DNA of 64,000 nucleotides, taken from positions 1 to 64,000 of the forward strand of contig JARLGI010000011.1 of NCBI GenBank assembly GCA_031296115.1, read 5' to 3'. The DNA comes from Acidobacteriota bacterium (GTDB lineage Bacteria; Acidobacteriota; Terriglobia; Terriglobales; Acidobacteriaceae). The position numbers and the translations under genes are program-made. A model generated the notes under the pieces. It had not been told where the DNA came from, did not search any database, and was given only the letters and a program-made list of their open reading frames with translations. This document shows positions 55,376-63,558 of the stretch, piece after piece; position 1 is the stretch's first letter, and every line of letters starts with the position of its first letter.

Positions 55376-56809
55376 TTAGTATGCACCACGGCCGGAAATG
55401 ACGATGGGGATGGTGCGCAGGAAAATCTTTACGTCGAGCCACAGCGACCAGTTGTCGATGTAGGTGAGGTCAAGCTCCATCCAGCGCTTGAAGTCCAGGT
55501 GATTGCGGCCTTCCAGCACCCAGGTGCAGGTCAGGCCGGGCCGCATGCGCAGGCGCCGTCGCTGCCAGTCCTCGTACTGCTCAACTTCCTCGGGAACTGC
55601 CGGTCTGGGGCCTACGAACGACATCTCGCCGCGCAGGACATTCCACAGCTGCGGCAGCTCGTCGAGGCTGAAGCGCCGCAACCAGCGGCCGACCGGCGTG
55701 ATGCGCGGATCGTCGCTGATTTTGAAGACCGGGCCGTCAAGCTCGTTCAACTGGTGCAACTCGGCGCGCATCTGCTCGGCGTTATTAATCATGGAGCGGA
55801 ACTTGTAGATGGTGAATTTCCGGCCGCCCAATCCGCAGCGCGTTTGGCGAAACATCACCGGGCCGGGCGAGCTGATGCGGATCATAGCGGCAATGCAGGC
55901 GAGGACCGACGATAGCAGCAGGAGCGAGACCGCCGAAAGGGCAACATCAAAGACCCGCTTGAAGAAAAGCCGTAATTCACTGTCGGGCGCGCTGGAAAGG
56001 CTGAGCAACTCGATGTCGCGAAACTTGTCAAGATAAATCCGCGAGTAGGCGGCGGGTAGAAACTCCAGCTGAACACGGGTCTTCACGCCCACGTCGGCAC
56101 AGTGCTGCAGGACAGGCTCCAGTCGCGCCAGTTCCTGCATGCCGACCGCGAAGACAACTTCGTCGACCACTTGCTTGTGCAGGATTTCCGAGACCGCGTC
56201 CAGCGGGAACACCTCGTAGCGTCCAACTTTCTCGGAGGGCCCCTCGCGGGAATCGGGATCGACAAAGCCGATGAGCCGCAGGCCGGTGGCGCGACTGGCT
56301 TCGATCAGCGTCGCCATCGCGCGGGCGCGCGGTCCGCACCCGACAATCAGCATATAGTGATAACGCCCCAGCTGTTCGCGCATCCACGCGGCGCTGGCGT
56401 GCGAGCCCCCCCGCCCAATCAGCAGTAACACAAAATCGACCACGCCGATCAGCAGCACGTAGCTGCGGCTGATGTCGGGACGGCGGAACAGGTACAAACC
56501 GGCGTAGATGACTACCAGGACGATGGCAAGCTGGTTGACGATATTCAGGATGAGTTGCAAAGGGTTGCTGAGTTCCAGATCACGATAGAAGCTGGAGAAG
56601 TAGCCCACCACGGCCCACGTGACCAGAAACGCCACCAGCAGCGGCAGATAATGGGCGAATGGGTAAATGTCGGGAAAGCGCCGGCTGAAGAATTCAAAAT
56701 GGACCAGCAGACTGCGCAGCAGGTACGCGACCACGAAGGCGACACAGGTCACCGCCAAGTCGTGAAGTAAAGTGACCGTACTGAGTAGTTTGGACCGTCG
56801 ATCAAACAC
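55376..56809 (-). CDS. Polyprenyl glycosylphosphotransferase (initiating exopolysaccharide sugar transferase)
   Basis: 477 residues. Four N-terminal membrane helices (up to about residue 130) lead to a CoA-binding-like Rossmann domain (YHYMLIVGCGPRARAMATLI). One further helix (VFDVALSAVSLLLLSSVLAC) precedes the catalytic bacterial sugar transferase domain, with KFRSMINNAEQMR, DELPQLWNVLRGEMSFVGPR and RPGLTCTWVLEGRNHLDF. Such enzymes transfer a sugar phosphate to undecaprenyl phosphate, starting repeat-unit assembly. The start at 56809 is a GTG with no strong ribosome binding site. It is divergent from the ligase gene. Confidence 0.93.
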   Translation of the reverse strand: MFDRRSKLLSTVTLLHDLAVTCVAFVVAYLLRSLLVHFEFFSRRFPDIYPFAHYLPLLVAFLVTWAVVGYFSSFYRDLELSNPLQLILNIVNQLAIVLVVIYAGLYLFRRPDISRSYVLLIGVVDFVLLLIGRGGSHASAAWMREQLGRYHYMLIVGCGPRARAMATLIEASRATGLRLIGFVDPDSREGPSEKVGRYEVFPLDAVSEILHKQVVDEVVFAVGMQELARLEPVLQHCADVGVKTRVQLEFLPAAYSRIYLDKFRDIELLSLSSAPDSELRLFFKRVFDVALSAVSLLLLSSVLACIAAMIRISSPGPVMFRQTRCGLGGRKFTIYKFRSMINNAEQMRAELHQLNELDGPVFKISDDPRITPVGRWLRRFSLDELPQLWNVLRGEMSFVGPRPAVPEEVEQYEDWQRRRLRMRPGLTCTWVLEGRNHLDFKRWMELDLTYIDNWSLWLDVKIFLRTIPIVISGRGAY

Positions 56810-57001
56810 AGCAATTGCCGTCGGTTAGCGTAGGCGCCAGGAAAAGCACACTTTAGCAGTCCGTAGCGTCGAAGAACGTCAGCGAAGCAGGCGCAGGAAA
56901 ATTAGCCCTGACGAGAGAGTCTCTAATACCTTCCATACTTTAGCAGCATTTCTCGACTTTCCGCCATAGTGTAGTCTAATCAGTAACTTGCGAGACGCCT
57001 G

Positions 57002-58549
57002 ATGGCCACCGACCAGCCAAACTCTCCGACGCAAACAGTAAAATCCGCGGCTTCCCCGGAAGCGGTGGGTATTGCTGCGGGCGGTTCCGGGGTGGGAAAG
57101 CGCTGGCTCGATGGCGGGATGTTCCTGCTGCTGATGCTATTTGCCGTACTGCTGCCGCACTCCATCAAGGGAGCGCAGAATGCGTGGAAACTGGCGTTCC
57201 TCTTGTGGCTGGTAAAGCTACTGATCGAGCGCAAACGGCCGTGGCCGCAACCGCTCGCCGCTCCTCTGCTCGCCTACGTGGTGCTCAGCTCAGTGTCGAC
57301 CGCGCTAAGTTCCGAACCTTACCTCAGCTGGGACCGCATGAAGATTGTCTGCCTGGTGCTGGTGGGAGTGGTGTTTGCGCAAAACCTGAGGCGCCTCAGC
57401 CAGGTGCGAATCCTTGTGTTTCTGCTGGTCCTTTCAGGGCTGGCCGCCGCGGGGTTCACAGCCTGGCAATACACCTATGGGGTGGGCGTGCAGGTGACCT
57501 ACATTCTTCCCGGGACGCCGCTGTATCGGGCGGGTGTCCGGCCCAATGACATCGTCACCCGGGTTGGCGGGCGCGACGTTCACACTCCGGCACAGCTGGA
57601 ACATGCCGTGCTGCAAAGCCCGCCGGGCGCGATGCTTTGTATTAATCTGCTGCGGAGCTTTCCTTTCCAGTCTGAGGAGACTTACGTCAGCGGCGACGGC
57701 TTTCTGCAGAGCGGGCTGGGCACCCCATCGCTGCGGTTTGCCCTCGGCAGACCCAGCCGCGCCCAGGGCACGCTGGGCCACTACGTCATCTTTGCCGAGA
57801 TGCTGATGCAGATTGGCTGCATGGCCTGGGCCATGATGCTATGCACACCAGCGCGTAACCGCGGGCTGCAGATACTGTTTGCTATCGTCTTTGTCGCGAT
57901 GGCGATCACCATCCTTGCCACCGAGACCCGTGCGGCGATTACGGGCTTGGCGCTGGGGTGCTTCGTCGCGCTGCTGGTTCTTGCCGGGCGGCGTGCCCGG
58001 ATAGGGGCGACCTCCGCTTTAATCGTTCTGGTTATCGCCTCCGGTATCTGGATCCAGCACGCCCGCGGACTGCACTGGATGGACAGCCACGATCCGGGAA
58101 CCAGTTTTCGGATCCTGATGTGGGAGGACGGGCTGCGTCTCGTCCGCCAACACCCCTGGTTCGGCGTTGGCATGGAAACCGTCCGGGTCCACTACCAGGA
58201 ATGGAAAATTCACGGGTTCCTGCAGTACCACGTGATGAGCCATTTTCACTCCACGTTCCTGCAGATCGCGGTGGAGCGGGGCCTGCTCACCCTCGCCGCC
58301 TGGATATGGTTCGTGGTCGCCTATCTGGTATTCCTGCTTCGCCTGCAGCGCAGGGCACAGGAGCAAAGCCGCTTTGCGACAGGAGTTGTCGCCGGTGCGC
58401 TGGCCGGGGTCCTCGCCTTTCAGGCCACTTCCCTGGTGCACTATAACCTGGGCGAGGAATCGCTGGTGATGGTTCTGTTCTTCTACTTTGGACTGGCGGT
58501 GGCGATCGAGCGGCTGCTGCGCGAGCCCAGCGCGGTTGACGTGGGATGA
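57002..58549 (+). CDS. O-antigen ligase/polymerase-like protein with an embedded PDZ-like segment
   Basis: 515 residues with about ten membrane helices. The large C-terminal periplasmic loop with FRILMWEDGLRLVRQHPWFG and ETVRVHYQEWKIHGF fits the Wzy/WaaL O-antigen ligase family, which polymerises or attaches O-antigen. Between helices near residues 160 and 225 lies an insert, GTPLYRAGVRPNDIVTRVGG followed by PAQLEHAVLQSPPGAMLCIN. This is the second half of a PDZ domain as seen in S1C and S41 proteases. An O-antigen ligase carrying a PDZ-like insert is unusual. It likely lies outside the membrane and may bind a partner. Confidence 0.82.
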   Translation: MATDQPNSPTQTVKSAASPEAVGIAAGGSGVGKRWLDGGMFLLLMLFAVLLPHSIKGAQNAWKLAFLLWLVKLLIERKRPWPQPLAAPLLAYVVLSSVSTALSSEPYLSWDRMKIVCLVLVGVVFAQNLRRLSQVRILVFLLVLSGLAAAGFTAWQYTYGVGVQVTYILPGTPLYRAGVRPNDIVTRVGGRDVHTPAQLEHAVLQSPPGAMLCINLLRSFPFQSEETYVSGDGFLQSGLGTPSLRFALGRPSRAQGTLGHYVIFAEMLMQIGCMAWAMMLCTPARNRGLQILFAIVFVAMAITILATETRAAITGLALGCFVALLVLAGRRARIGATSALIVLVIASGIWIQHARGLHWMDSHDPGTSFRILMWEDGLRLVRQHPWFGVGMETVRVHYQEWKIHGFLQYHVMSHFHSTFLQIAVERGLLTLAAWIWFVVAYLVFLLRLQRRAQEQSRFATGVVAGALAGVLAFQATSLVHYNLGEESLVMVLFFYFGLAVAIERLLREPSAVDVG

Positions 58550-58570
58550 GAGAGCCATGGAAAGTCCAGA

Positions 58571-58628
58571 GTCATTCCGAGCGATGCCGCGCCGCTTCCG
58601 GAATGCGAATCGAGAGGCCCTCTTTTGC
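58571..58628. repeat. Second copy of the REP-like element, upstream of the GT39-like gene
   Basis: GTCATTCCGAGCGATGC at 58571 and TCGAGAGGCCCTCTTTTGC at its end match the flanks of the element inside pheT. The interior contains the imperfect palindrome ATTCCGAGCG...CGGAAT. The ribosome binding site of the next gene follows directly. Confidence 0.6.
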
Positions 58629-58639
58629 AGGAGTTGCGG

Positions 58640-60337
58640 ATGAAGCCGATCGCCACTAGTCCGAGCGGAACCGAGAACCCGAACGCGCCTGCCCATTCGC
58701 CGCGCGGGAGCGTCTGGCTGCCCGCGTTGCTTCTCGCGTTGTTTGCGATGCAATCGCTGTGGTTCATTCGAACCCAGTCGCTCACCTATGACGAGCCGGC
58801 GCACATCATTGCCGGTGTAGAAGCCTGGCAGCAGGGCAAGTTCGAGCATTGGAACGACCATCCGCCCTTGGGCCGGTTGTGGCTCACCCTGCCGCTGGCA
58901 GGCAGGGGCGTGGAATTCGCGTGGGAGCAATTGCCGGTCGGCTTTCGGGTGACGGCCATGCGTCCCGGCCCCGAATGGCTGGCGTGGCAAACGCGTCCCA
59001 TGAACACGCTGCTCGGCGTGGCGCTGGGCCTTGGCTTGTGGTTCGTGGCACGCCGGCTGTTCTCGCAGGGTGCCGCTACCCTGACCCTGGCGCTGTTTGG
59101 GTCCACGCCTTCGCTGATTGCGAACTTCTCGCTGGCCACCACCGACGGCATCGGAGCCTTGTTCATATTTCTTACCGCATTCCAACTGGTACGGTGGCGA
59201 CGGAATCCAAGTGGCGCACAGACGGCTGTGATAGGCGTGGCCCTCGGCGGTTTGCTGCTGTCGAAGTTCTACGCGCCGCCGCTGGTGTTGCTTGCTCTGG
59301 CCTTAATGCTGGTGCTTGAGCGGAATGAGGTTGTGCTGTCGCCACTCAACTGGAACTGGAGGCCTGCGTTTGCGGCATTCGTCATCGCGCTGGCTATGCT
59401 GTGGGCGGGGTACTTTTTCCATGTGGCGCACCTCAAAGTCGGCGATGGCGAGGTAGTAGCCAGCTTCCCCAACCGTGCGGTCAAGGCATGGGCGACGAAA
59501 TCCACGGCGCGGGTCAACGCACTTGTACCGGCGGGGGAGTTCCTGGAAGGGCTGCGGGAGGTGGCTCTCCGCAACCGGCGCGGGCGGCCGGCGTGGTTCC
59601 TCGGCCAGGTTTATCCCAGGGGCGGCATCAAGCTCTACTATCCCGTGGCCATCGCGTTGAAGTGGCCGACTATTGTGCTGCTGCTGTTTTTCGCCAGCCT
59701 GATATTAGGCGTTCGAAAAACTTGCCGCGCGCCCAGCGACTTGCTGGTCATGTCGCTGTTCGGCGTGGTGTATCTGGTGTTCGCTTTGCAGTCCGGATAT
59801 GACATTGGCGAGCGCCACATCCTGCCGCTTTATCCCTTCGCCCTGCTGATCGCGGGCGGGATTTGGGAGCACGCGCGCAAGCAACGCTGGGCTGTCGGCA
59901 TTCTCGTTTTGGCATTGTGCCTGAACGCCGCCGACGCCCTGCGCTACGGTCCCGGGTATCTTTCCTACTTCAATGTGTTCGTGAAGCCTACTGAAAGCTG
60001 GCGGTTGTTGACCGACAGCAACCTCGATTGGGGGCAGGGCCTGCTGGCGCTGCGCGATTACGAACGGCAGCATCCGAACGAGACGTTGCAGCTTGCTTAT
60101 TTCGGCTCGGTCGAGCCTTCGCTGTATGGCGTTCGCGCGACACCGCTTGCGCCCGGCGAACCCGTGGGGGGAACAGTTGTAGCCGGTGCGACCTGCCTCT
60201 CCGGACAAACGCTGGACGATCCGACAGGGTATCAATGGCTTTGGAGCTATCCGCCTCGCCAGGTACTGGATCACGCGCTGTGGGTCTTCGATACCGACCA
60301 GAAATTGCAATCGCGGGTGCAAAGGCAATACCATTGA
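58640..60337 (+). CDS. GT39-like membrane glycosyltransferase (dolichyl-phosphate-mannose-type)
   Basis: About 565 residues from the ATG at 58640, which has an AGGAG site 6 bases upstream. The TTG used by the ORF track overlaps that site. The protein has about ten membrane helices. The first external loop carries the conserved acidic motif in LTYDEPAHIIAGVEAW, then HPPLGRLWLTL. This Asp-Glu motif is typical of GT-C enzymes that take a sugar from a polyprenyl phosphate. The C-terminal periplasmic part begins near SNLDWGQGLLALRDYE. It may modify lipopolysaccharide, exopolysaccharide or proteins. Confidence 0.83.
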   Translation: MKPIATSPSGTENPNAPAHSPRGSVWLPALLLALFAMQSLWFIRTQSLTYDEPAHIIAGVEAWQQGKFEHWNDHPPLGRLWLTLPLAGRGVEFAWEQLPVGFRVTAMRPGPEWLAWQTRPMNTLLGVALGLGLWFVARRLFSQGAATLTLALFGSTPSLIANFSLATTDGIGALFIFLTAFQLVRWRRNPSGAQTAVIGVALGGLLLSKFYAPPLVLLALALMLVLERNEVVLSPLNWNWRPAFAAFVIALAMLWAGYFFHVAHLKVGDGEVVASFPNRAVKAWATKSTARVNALVPAGEFLEGLREVALRNRRGRPAWFLGQVYPRGGIKLYYPVAIALKWPTIVLLLFFASLILGVRKTCRAPSDLLVMSLFGVVYLVFALQSGYDIGERHILPLYPFALLIAGGIWEHARKQRWAVGILVLALCLNAADALRYGPGYLSYFNVFVKPTESWRLLTDSNLDWGQGLLALRDYERQHPNETLQLAYFGSVEPSLYGVRATPLAPGEPVGGTVVAGATCLSGQTLDDPTGYQWLWSYPPRQVLDHALWVFDTDQKLQSRVQRQYH

Positions 60338-60344
60338 TGGGCGT

Positions 60345-60429
60345 GCGAGAGTGGCGGAATTGGCAGACGCACCAGACTTAGGATCTGGCGGGGAAACCCG
60401 TGGGGGTTCGAGTCCCCCCTTTCGCACCA
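60345..60429 (+). tRNA. tRNA-Leu (anticodon TAG)
   Basis: 85 bases. The acceptor stem GCGAGAG pairs with CTTTCGC. The D arm is GGCGGAATTGGCAGACGC. The anticodon stem-loop CCAGA-CTTAGGA-TCTGG gives anticodon TAG. The long variable arm CGGGGAAACCCG and the T arm GGGGGTTCGAGTCCCCC follow, and CCA is encoded. The long variable arm is expected for leucine tRNAs. Confidence 0.97.
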
Positions 60430-60509
60430 GCGTTCAGGAAGTCCTCGATTGCGCCCAGGGAGCTTGGCGAGGCAGGCGACACAACCGACTAAGGGGAAAT
60501 TGCGGCTCT

Positions 60510-61004
60510 ATGTCACTTTCCAAGTCTAGTCTTACCCCAACCCTACACTTCTTCCTTGCCGGACTGTCGATCACTGTACTGGCACTGCTGGTCAGCGTTA
60601 CCGGCGCCCAAGAAGCCAAGCCCGCGGGAGCGGCCGCGAAGAGTGCCGCCAGTGCTCCCGTAGCGCGCGGCAAGTACATCGTCGAGGACGTCGCCATGTG
60701 CGGCAACTGTCATACCCCGCGGCTGCCGAATGGCGAGCTGGACAATAGCCGCTGGCTGGCCGGGGCCTCTGTGCCCTATCTGCCGGCGTGGCCCGAAGGC
60801 AGCTGGCCGATCATGGCGCCTCGCATTGCAGGCCGTCCGCCCGCGAGCGATGCCCAAATGATTACGCTATTGACGACCGCAATCTGGGTGGAGGGCAAGC
60901 CGCTTCGCGATCCAATGCCGCACTTTCATATGACGCGTGCTGACGCCGAGGCGGTACTGGCTTACCTGAAATCGCTTGCGGGAGGCCGCGACCAATCCCA
61001 ATAA
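60510..61004 (+). CDS. Exported c-type cytochrome (single heme)
   Basis: 164 residues from the ATG at 60510; the track start extends into the tRNA. An N-terminal hydrophobic segment ([20 protein letters not shown]) is a signal peptide or anchor. The heme site is CGNCH in [21 protein letters not shown] probable axial methionine lies in DPMPHFHM. The helix [13 protein letters not shown] closes the domain. Such small cytochromes c often serve as electron carriers or as subunits of dehydrogenases. No partner is adjacent, so the role is open. Confidence 0.87.
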   Translation: MSLSKSSLTPTLHFFLAGLSITVLALLVSVTGAQEAKPAGAAAKSAASAPVARGKYIVEDVAMCGNCHTPRLPNGELDNSRWLAGASVPYLPAWPEGSWPIMAPRIAGRPPASDAQMITLLTTAIWVEGKPLRDPMPHFHMTRADAEAVLAYLKSLAGGRDQSQ

Positions 61005-61014
61005 CCGCCCGCCT

Positions 61015-62046
61015 TCAGTCCTTGGCCATGGCGTAGTAGCCCTGGCGGGCCTGCACCTTGTAGTTGCCGTCCTTGGTGTGGATCTGGACCTTGCGGTACG
61101 AGCCGTCGAGCTTGTTGTTGGTGGGGGTGTAGCCAATATTGTACTGGCTCCGCAACTCGTTCTGGATTTGTTCGAAGGCTTGCCGCAACTTCTCCTGCTT
61201 GTTGCCCACTTCAATCACCCGGCCGCCGGTTTGTTCCGCCAGTTTCTTCATATCGTAGTCTCCGCTATAACCAAAGCCGCCATAAAAGCCGCGGTCGGCA
61301 ATAAGAATGACGTAACAGATGGTGTCGGCCTTCTGCGCCGCCTCGATGGCATCCTGGATGCGCAAACGGCTGCCCTGGTCCTCGCCGTCGGTGAAGACAA
61401 TCATCGCCTTGCGGCCAACTTCGTTCTTCAACTTTTCGTTAGCGCCCAGATAAATGGCGTCATACAGCAGCGTCCCGCGCGGCGTGGTGGGTATGGGGCC
61501 GCCGCCCAGCCCCGGAGGACCACCACCGAAGCCGGCGTTGATCTGCATCTTGTTCAGGGCCCGGGTCAGGAGGTGAACATTGCTGGTGAAATCCTGGTCC
61601 AGGTCCACGTCCACGTCAAAGTTAATGACGAAGGCGAGGTCCTTGTCGCGCAGCACGCTCTTGAGAAACTCGGCGCACGCCTCCTGCTCAATGGTGAGGA
61701 CGCGCGTCTGGCTGGCGCTGGTATCAATCATGATCCCCAGGGTCAGCGGCTGGTTCGATTCCGCAGAGAAATACTTGATGGTCTGGGGCTTGCCGTCTTC
61801 CAGCACCTCGAAGTCGGTCCTGGTGAGATTGGGGATCAGCATGCCATGCTTGTCCTTCACATTGAAGAACAGGTTCACGACGTTCACCTGCGCCTTGAAG
61901 GTCTGCAGCGAGTCATCGATCGGCGCTTCCTGCGATTGCTGACTGGGGGGCGCCGGTGGAGTCTGGGACTGTGCCATCAGCCAGACACTGGAGACCAGCA
62001 TCAGTGACATGGCTACCGTGAACTTGCGGACTTGCCAATGCAACAT
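61015..62046 (-). CDS. VWA-domain protein, acidobacterial VWFA-related family
   Basis: 343 residues with a signal peptide (FTVAMSLMLVSSVWLMAQS). A region with VNVVNLFFNVKDKHGMLIPN and LTRTDFEVLEDGKPQTIKYF is the N-terminal part typical of this acidobacterial family. The VWA domain follows with an intact metal site, IMIDTSAS (DxSxS). GEDQGSRLRIQDAIEAAQKA continues the fold. The last 80 residues are strands and end in IHTKDGNYKVQARQGYYAM. The function is unknown. Members are abundant in Acidobacteria and usually exported. It is divergent from a second family member. Confidence 0.85.
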   Translation of the reverse strand: MLHWQVRKFTVAMSLMLVSSVWLMAQSQTPPAPPSQQSQEAPIDDSLQTFKAQVNVVNLFFNVKDKHGMLIPNLTRTDFEVLEDGKPQTIKYFSAESNQPLTLGIMIDTSASQTRVLTIEQEACAEFLKSVLRDKDLAFVINFDVDVDLDQDFTSNVHLLTRALNKMQINAGFGGGPPGLGGGPIPTTPRGTLLYDAIYLGANEKLKNEVGRKAMIVFTDGEDQGSRLRIQDAIEAAQKADTICYVILIADRGFYGGFGYSGDYDMKKLAEQTGGRVIEVGNKQEKLRQAFEQIQNELRSQYNIGYTPTNNKLDGSYRKVQIHTKDGNYKVQARQGYYAMAKD

Positions 62047-62174
62047 ACGTTTTCTTTCCGGTTAGATTTCTTTATTGTATTGCAAACCGCACAGCGTCGC
62101 TGCCGGCAGGCTGGCAAGGCCCGACTACAGGTATACTGTGGACAGTTCCGGCAAAGCGGAGACTACCTACACTC

Positions 62175-63518
62175 ATGTTCAGTTGCGGATTGAGCTCCTG
62201 TATTAGAAACACCATCGTGGTAGCAACCCTGGTGTTTGCAAGCTGCGCGGTGGCGCAGCAACAACCCTTGCCCGACGCTCCAACTCCGCAGAACAATGCT
62301 CCGGCGCCGAACGTCAATGTGCCGCCGCCGCAAGGTATGCCCAGCGATGGGGGGTCTTCCTCTTCCCATGCAAACCCTGAGCAGCCGGCAAATACTCGTC
62401 CCAGTGGGCAGGAAACGCCAGGCACCACGAATCCGCAGCCCCCTCCGCCGGGTTCACAGCAGATCAAGACGGTTCCTCCGGGCAGCGTGCCGGCCACCGG
62501 CGAAAGCGGGCCCGACGAACTTTTCCGCCTGACCAAAAACGTCAGCTTCGTTACCGTTCCGGTTACCGTGAAGGATGATGAAGGCAAACTGGTGGATGGA
62601 TTGTTGCAAAAGGACTTCGTGGTTTACGAGGACGGCCAGCCACAGAAACTCTCTCTGTTTACCAGCGACCCGTTCCCGCTGTCGGCGGCGCTGATCATCG
62701 ACCAGGGCATGTCCGACCTGGCCCTGAAGAAGGTGAACCAGACCTTCTCGGCACTGGGCGGGGCGTTCGGGCCGTTCGACGAAGTGGCTGTCTTCACGTA
62801 TGGCAACACGGTCAACCAGCGCTCCGATTTCGGCAACGCCACCCGCATGGATATTGCGCTGAACCGCCTTCGCGATGAAAAAGGGCAGAACGCCGGCGTG
62901 CCACAGGTGGGCGGGCCCTTCAGCTCAGGCCCCTCGACCAACAGCAAGCCGATGACCGGCAGTCTTCCGGTGCAGACCCCTGCCAAGGAGTCGCACGTGC
63001 TGAATGACGCAATCCTGATGGCGGCACAGAACCTGGCGCGGCGTCCTCGCGTGAACCGGAAGATCATCTTCATCATCAGCGATGGCAAGGAATTCGGAAG
63101 CCGCGCCAGCTATGCCCAGGTGCTGAAGGTGCTGCTCACGGACGGGATCGCGGTTTACGCAATCGGCGTGGACTCGGCCGCCATGCCGGTCTATAACAAA
63201 GTCGAGAAACTGCGGATTCCGGGATTCGGCTACAGCAATATTCTGCCACGCTATGCCAACGCGACCGGTGGCGACGTTCTGGACGAGTTCTCCAAGGAAA
63301 ATATCGAGAGCGCCTACCAGCGCATTACGCTGGAAGCCCGCAATCAGTACACGCTGGGCTACATTACGCCGCAAAGACCTTCCGGCACGTTTCGTGATAT
63401 CGAGGTGCGGGTGAGGCGGCCCGGCCTTCAGGTCTACGCCAAGCACGGTTACTACCCGCTGCCTCCGCAGCGTGCCGAAACTCAGCCGACGGCGGGGGCG
63501 GAGCCGCAAAAGCAGTAA
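62175..63518 (+). CDS. VWA-domain protein, acidobacterial VWFA-related family, with altered metal site
   Basis: 447 residues. After a signal-like N-terminus (TIVVATLVFASCAVAQ) comes a Pro/Gln/Asn-rich spacer of about 90 residues. The family block VSFVTVPVTVKDDEGKLVDG with LLQKDFVVYEDGQPQKLSLF is clear. In the VWA domain the metal motif reads ALIIDQGMSD (DxGxS), not DxSxS. Metal binding may be weakened or lost. ISDGKEFGSRASYAQVLKVL and the C-terminal RDIEVRVRRPGLQVYAKHGY match its divergent neighbour. The pair probably arose by duplication. A possible lipobox-like ASCA is visible at the signal cleavage region. Confidence 0.85.
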   Translation: MFSCGLSSCIRNTIVVATLVFASCAVAQQQPLPDAPTPQNNAPAPNVNVPPPQGMPSDGGSSSSHANPEQPANTRPSGQETPGTTNPQPPPPGSQQIKTVPPGSVPATGESGPDELFRLTKNVSFVTVPVTVKDDEGKLVDGLLQKDFVVYEDGQPQKLSLFTSDPFPLSAALIIDQGMSDLALKKVNQTFSALGGAFGPFDEVAVFTYGNTVNQRSDFGNATRMDIALNRLRDEKGQNAGVPQVGGPFSSGPSTNSKPMTGSLPVQTPAKESHVLNDAILMAAQNLARRPRVNRKIIFIISDGKEFGSRASYAQVLKVLLTDGIAVYAIGVDSAAMPVYNKVEKLRIPGFGYSNILPRYANATGGDVLDEFSKENIESAYQRITLEARNQYTLGYITPQRPSGTFRDIEVRVRRPGLQVYAKHGYYPLPPQRAETQPTAGAEPQKQ

Positions 63519-63558
63519 TTGGTAAATCAACTCGCCATTTGCCAAGTGCCAATTACCA
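63517..63558 (+). repeat. Heptanucleotide repeat site F between convergent genes
   Basis: Six 7-base units: AATTGGT, AAATCAA, CTCGCCA, TTTGCCA, AGTGCCA, ATTACCA. The outer units are inverted relative to each other. The array spans the gap between the VWA stop and the next stop. Confidence 0.65.

Noticed and set aside
58019-59185. 388-residue minus-strand ORF opposite the ligase and GT39 genes
   Set aside because: Spans two real genes in antisense and has shadow-like composition rich in Arg, Gln and Gly.
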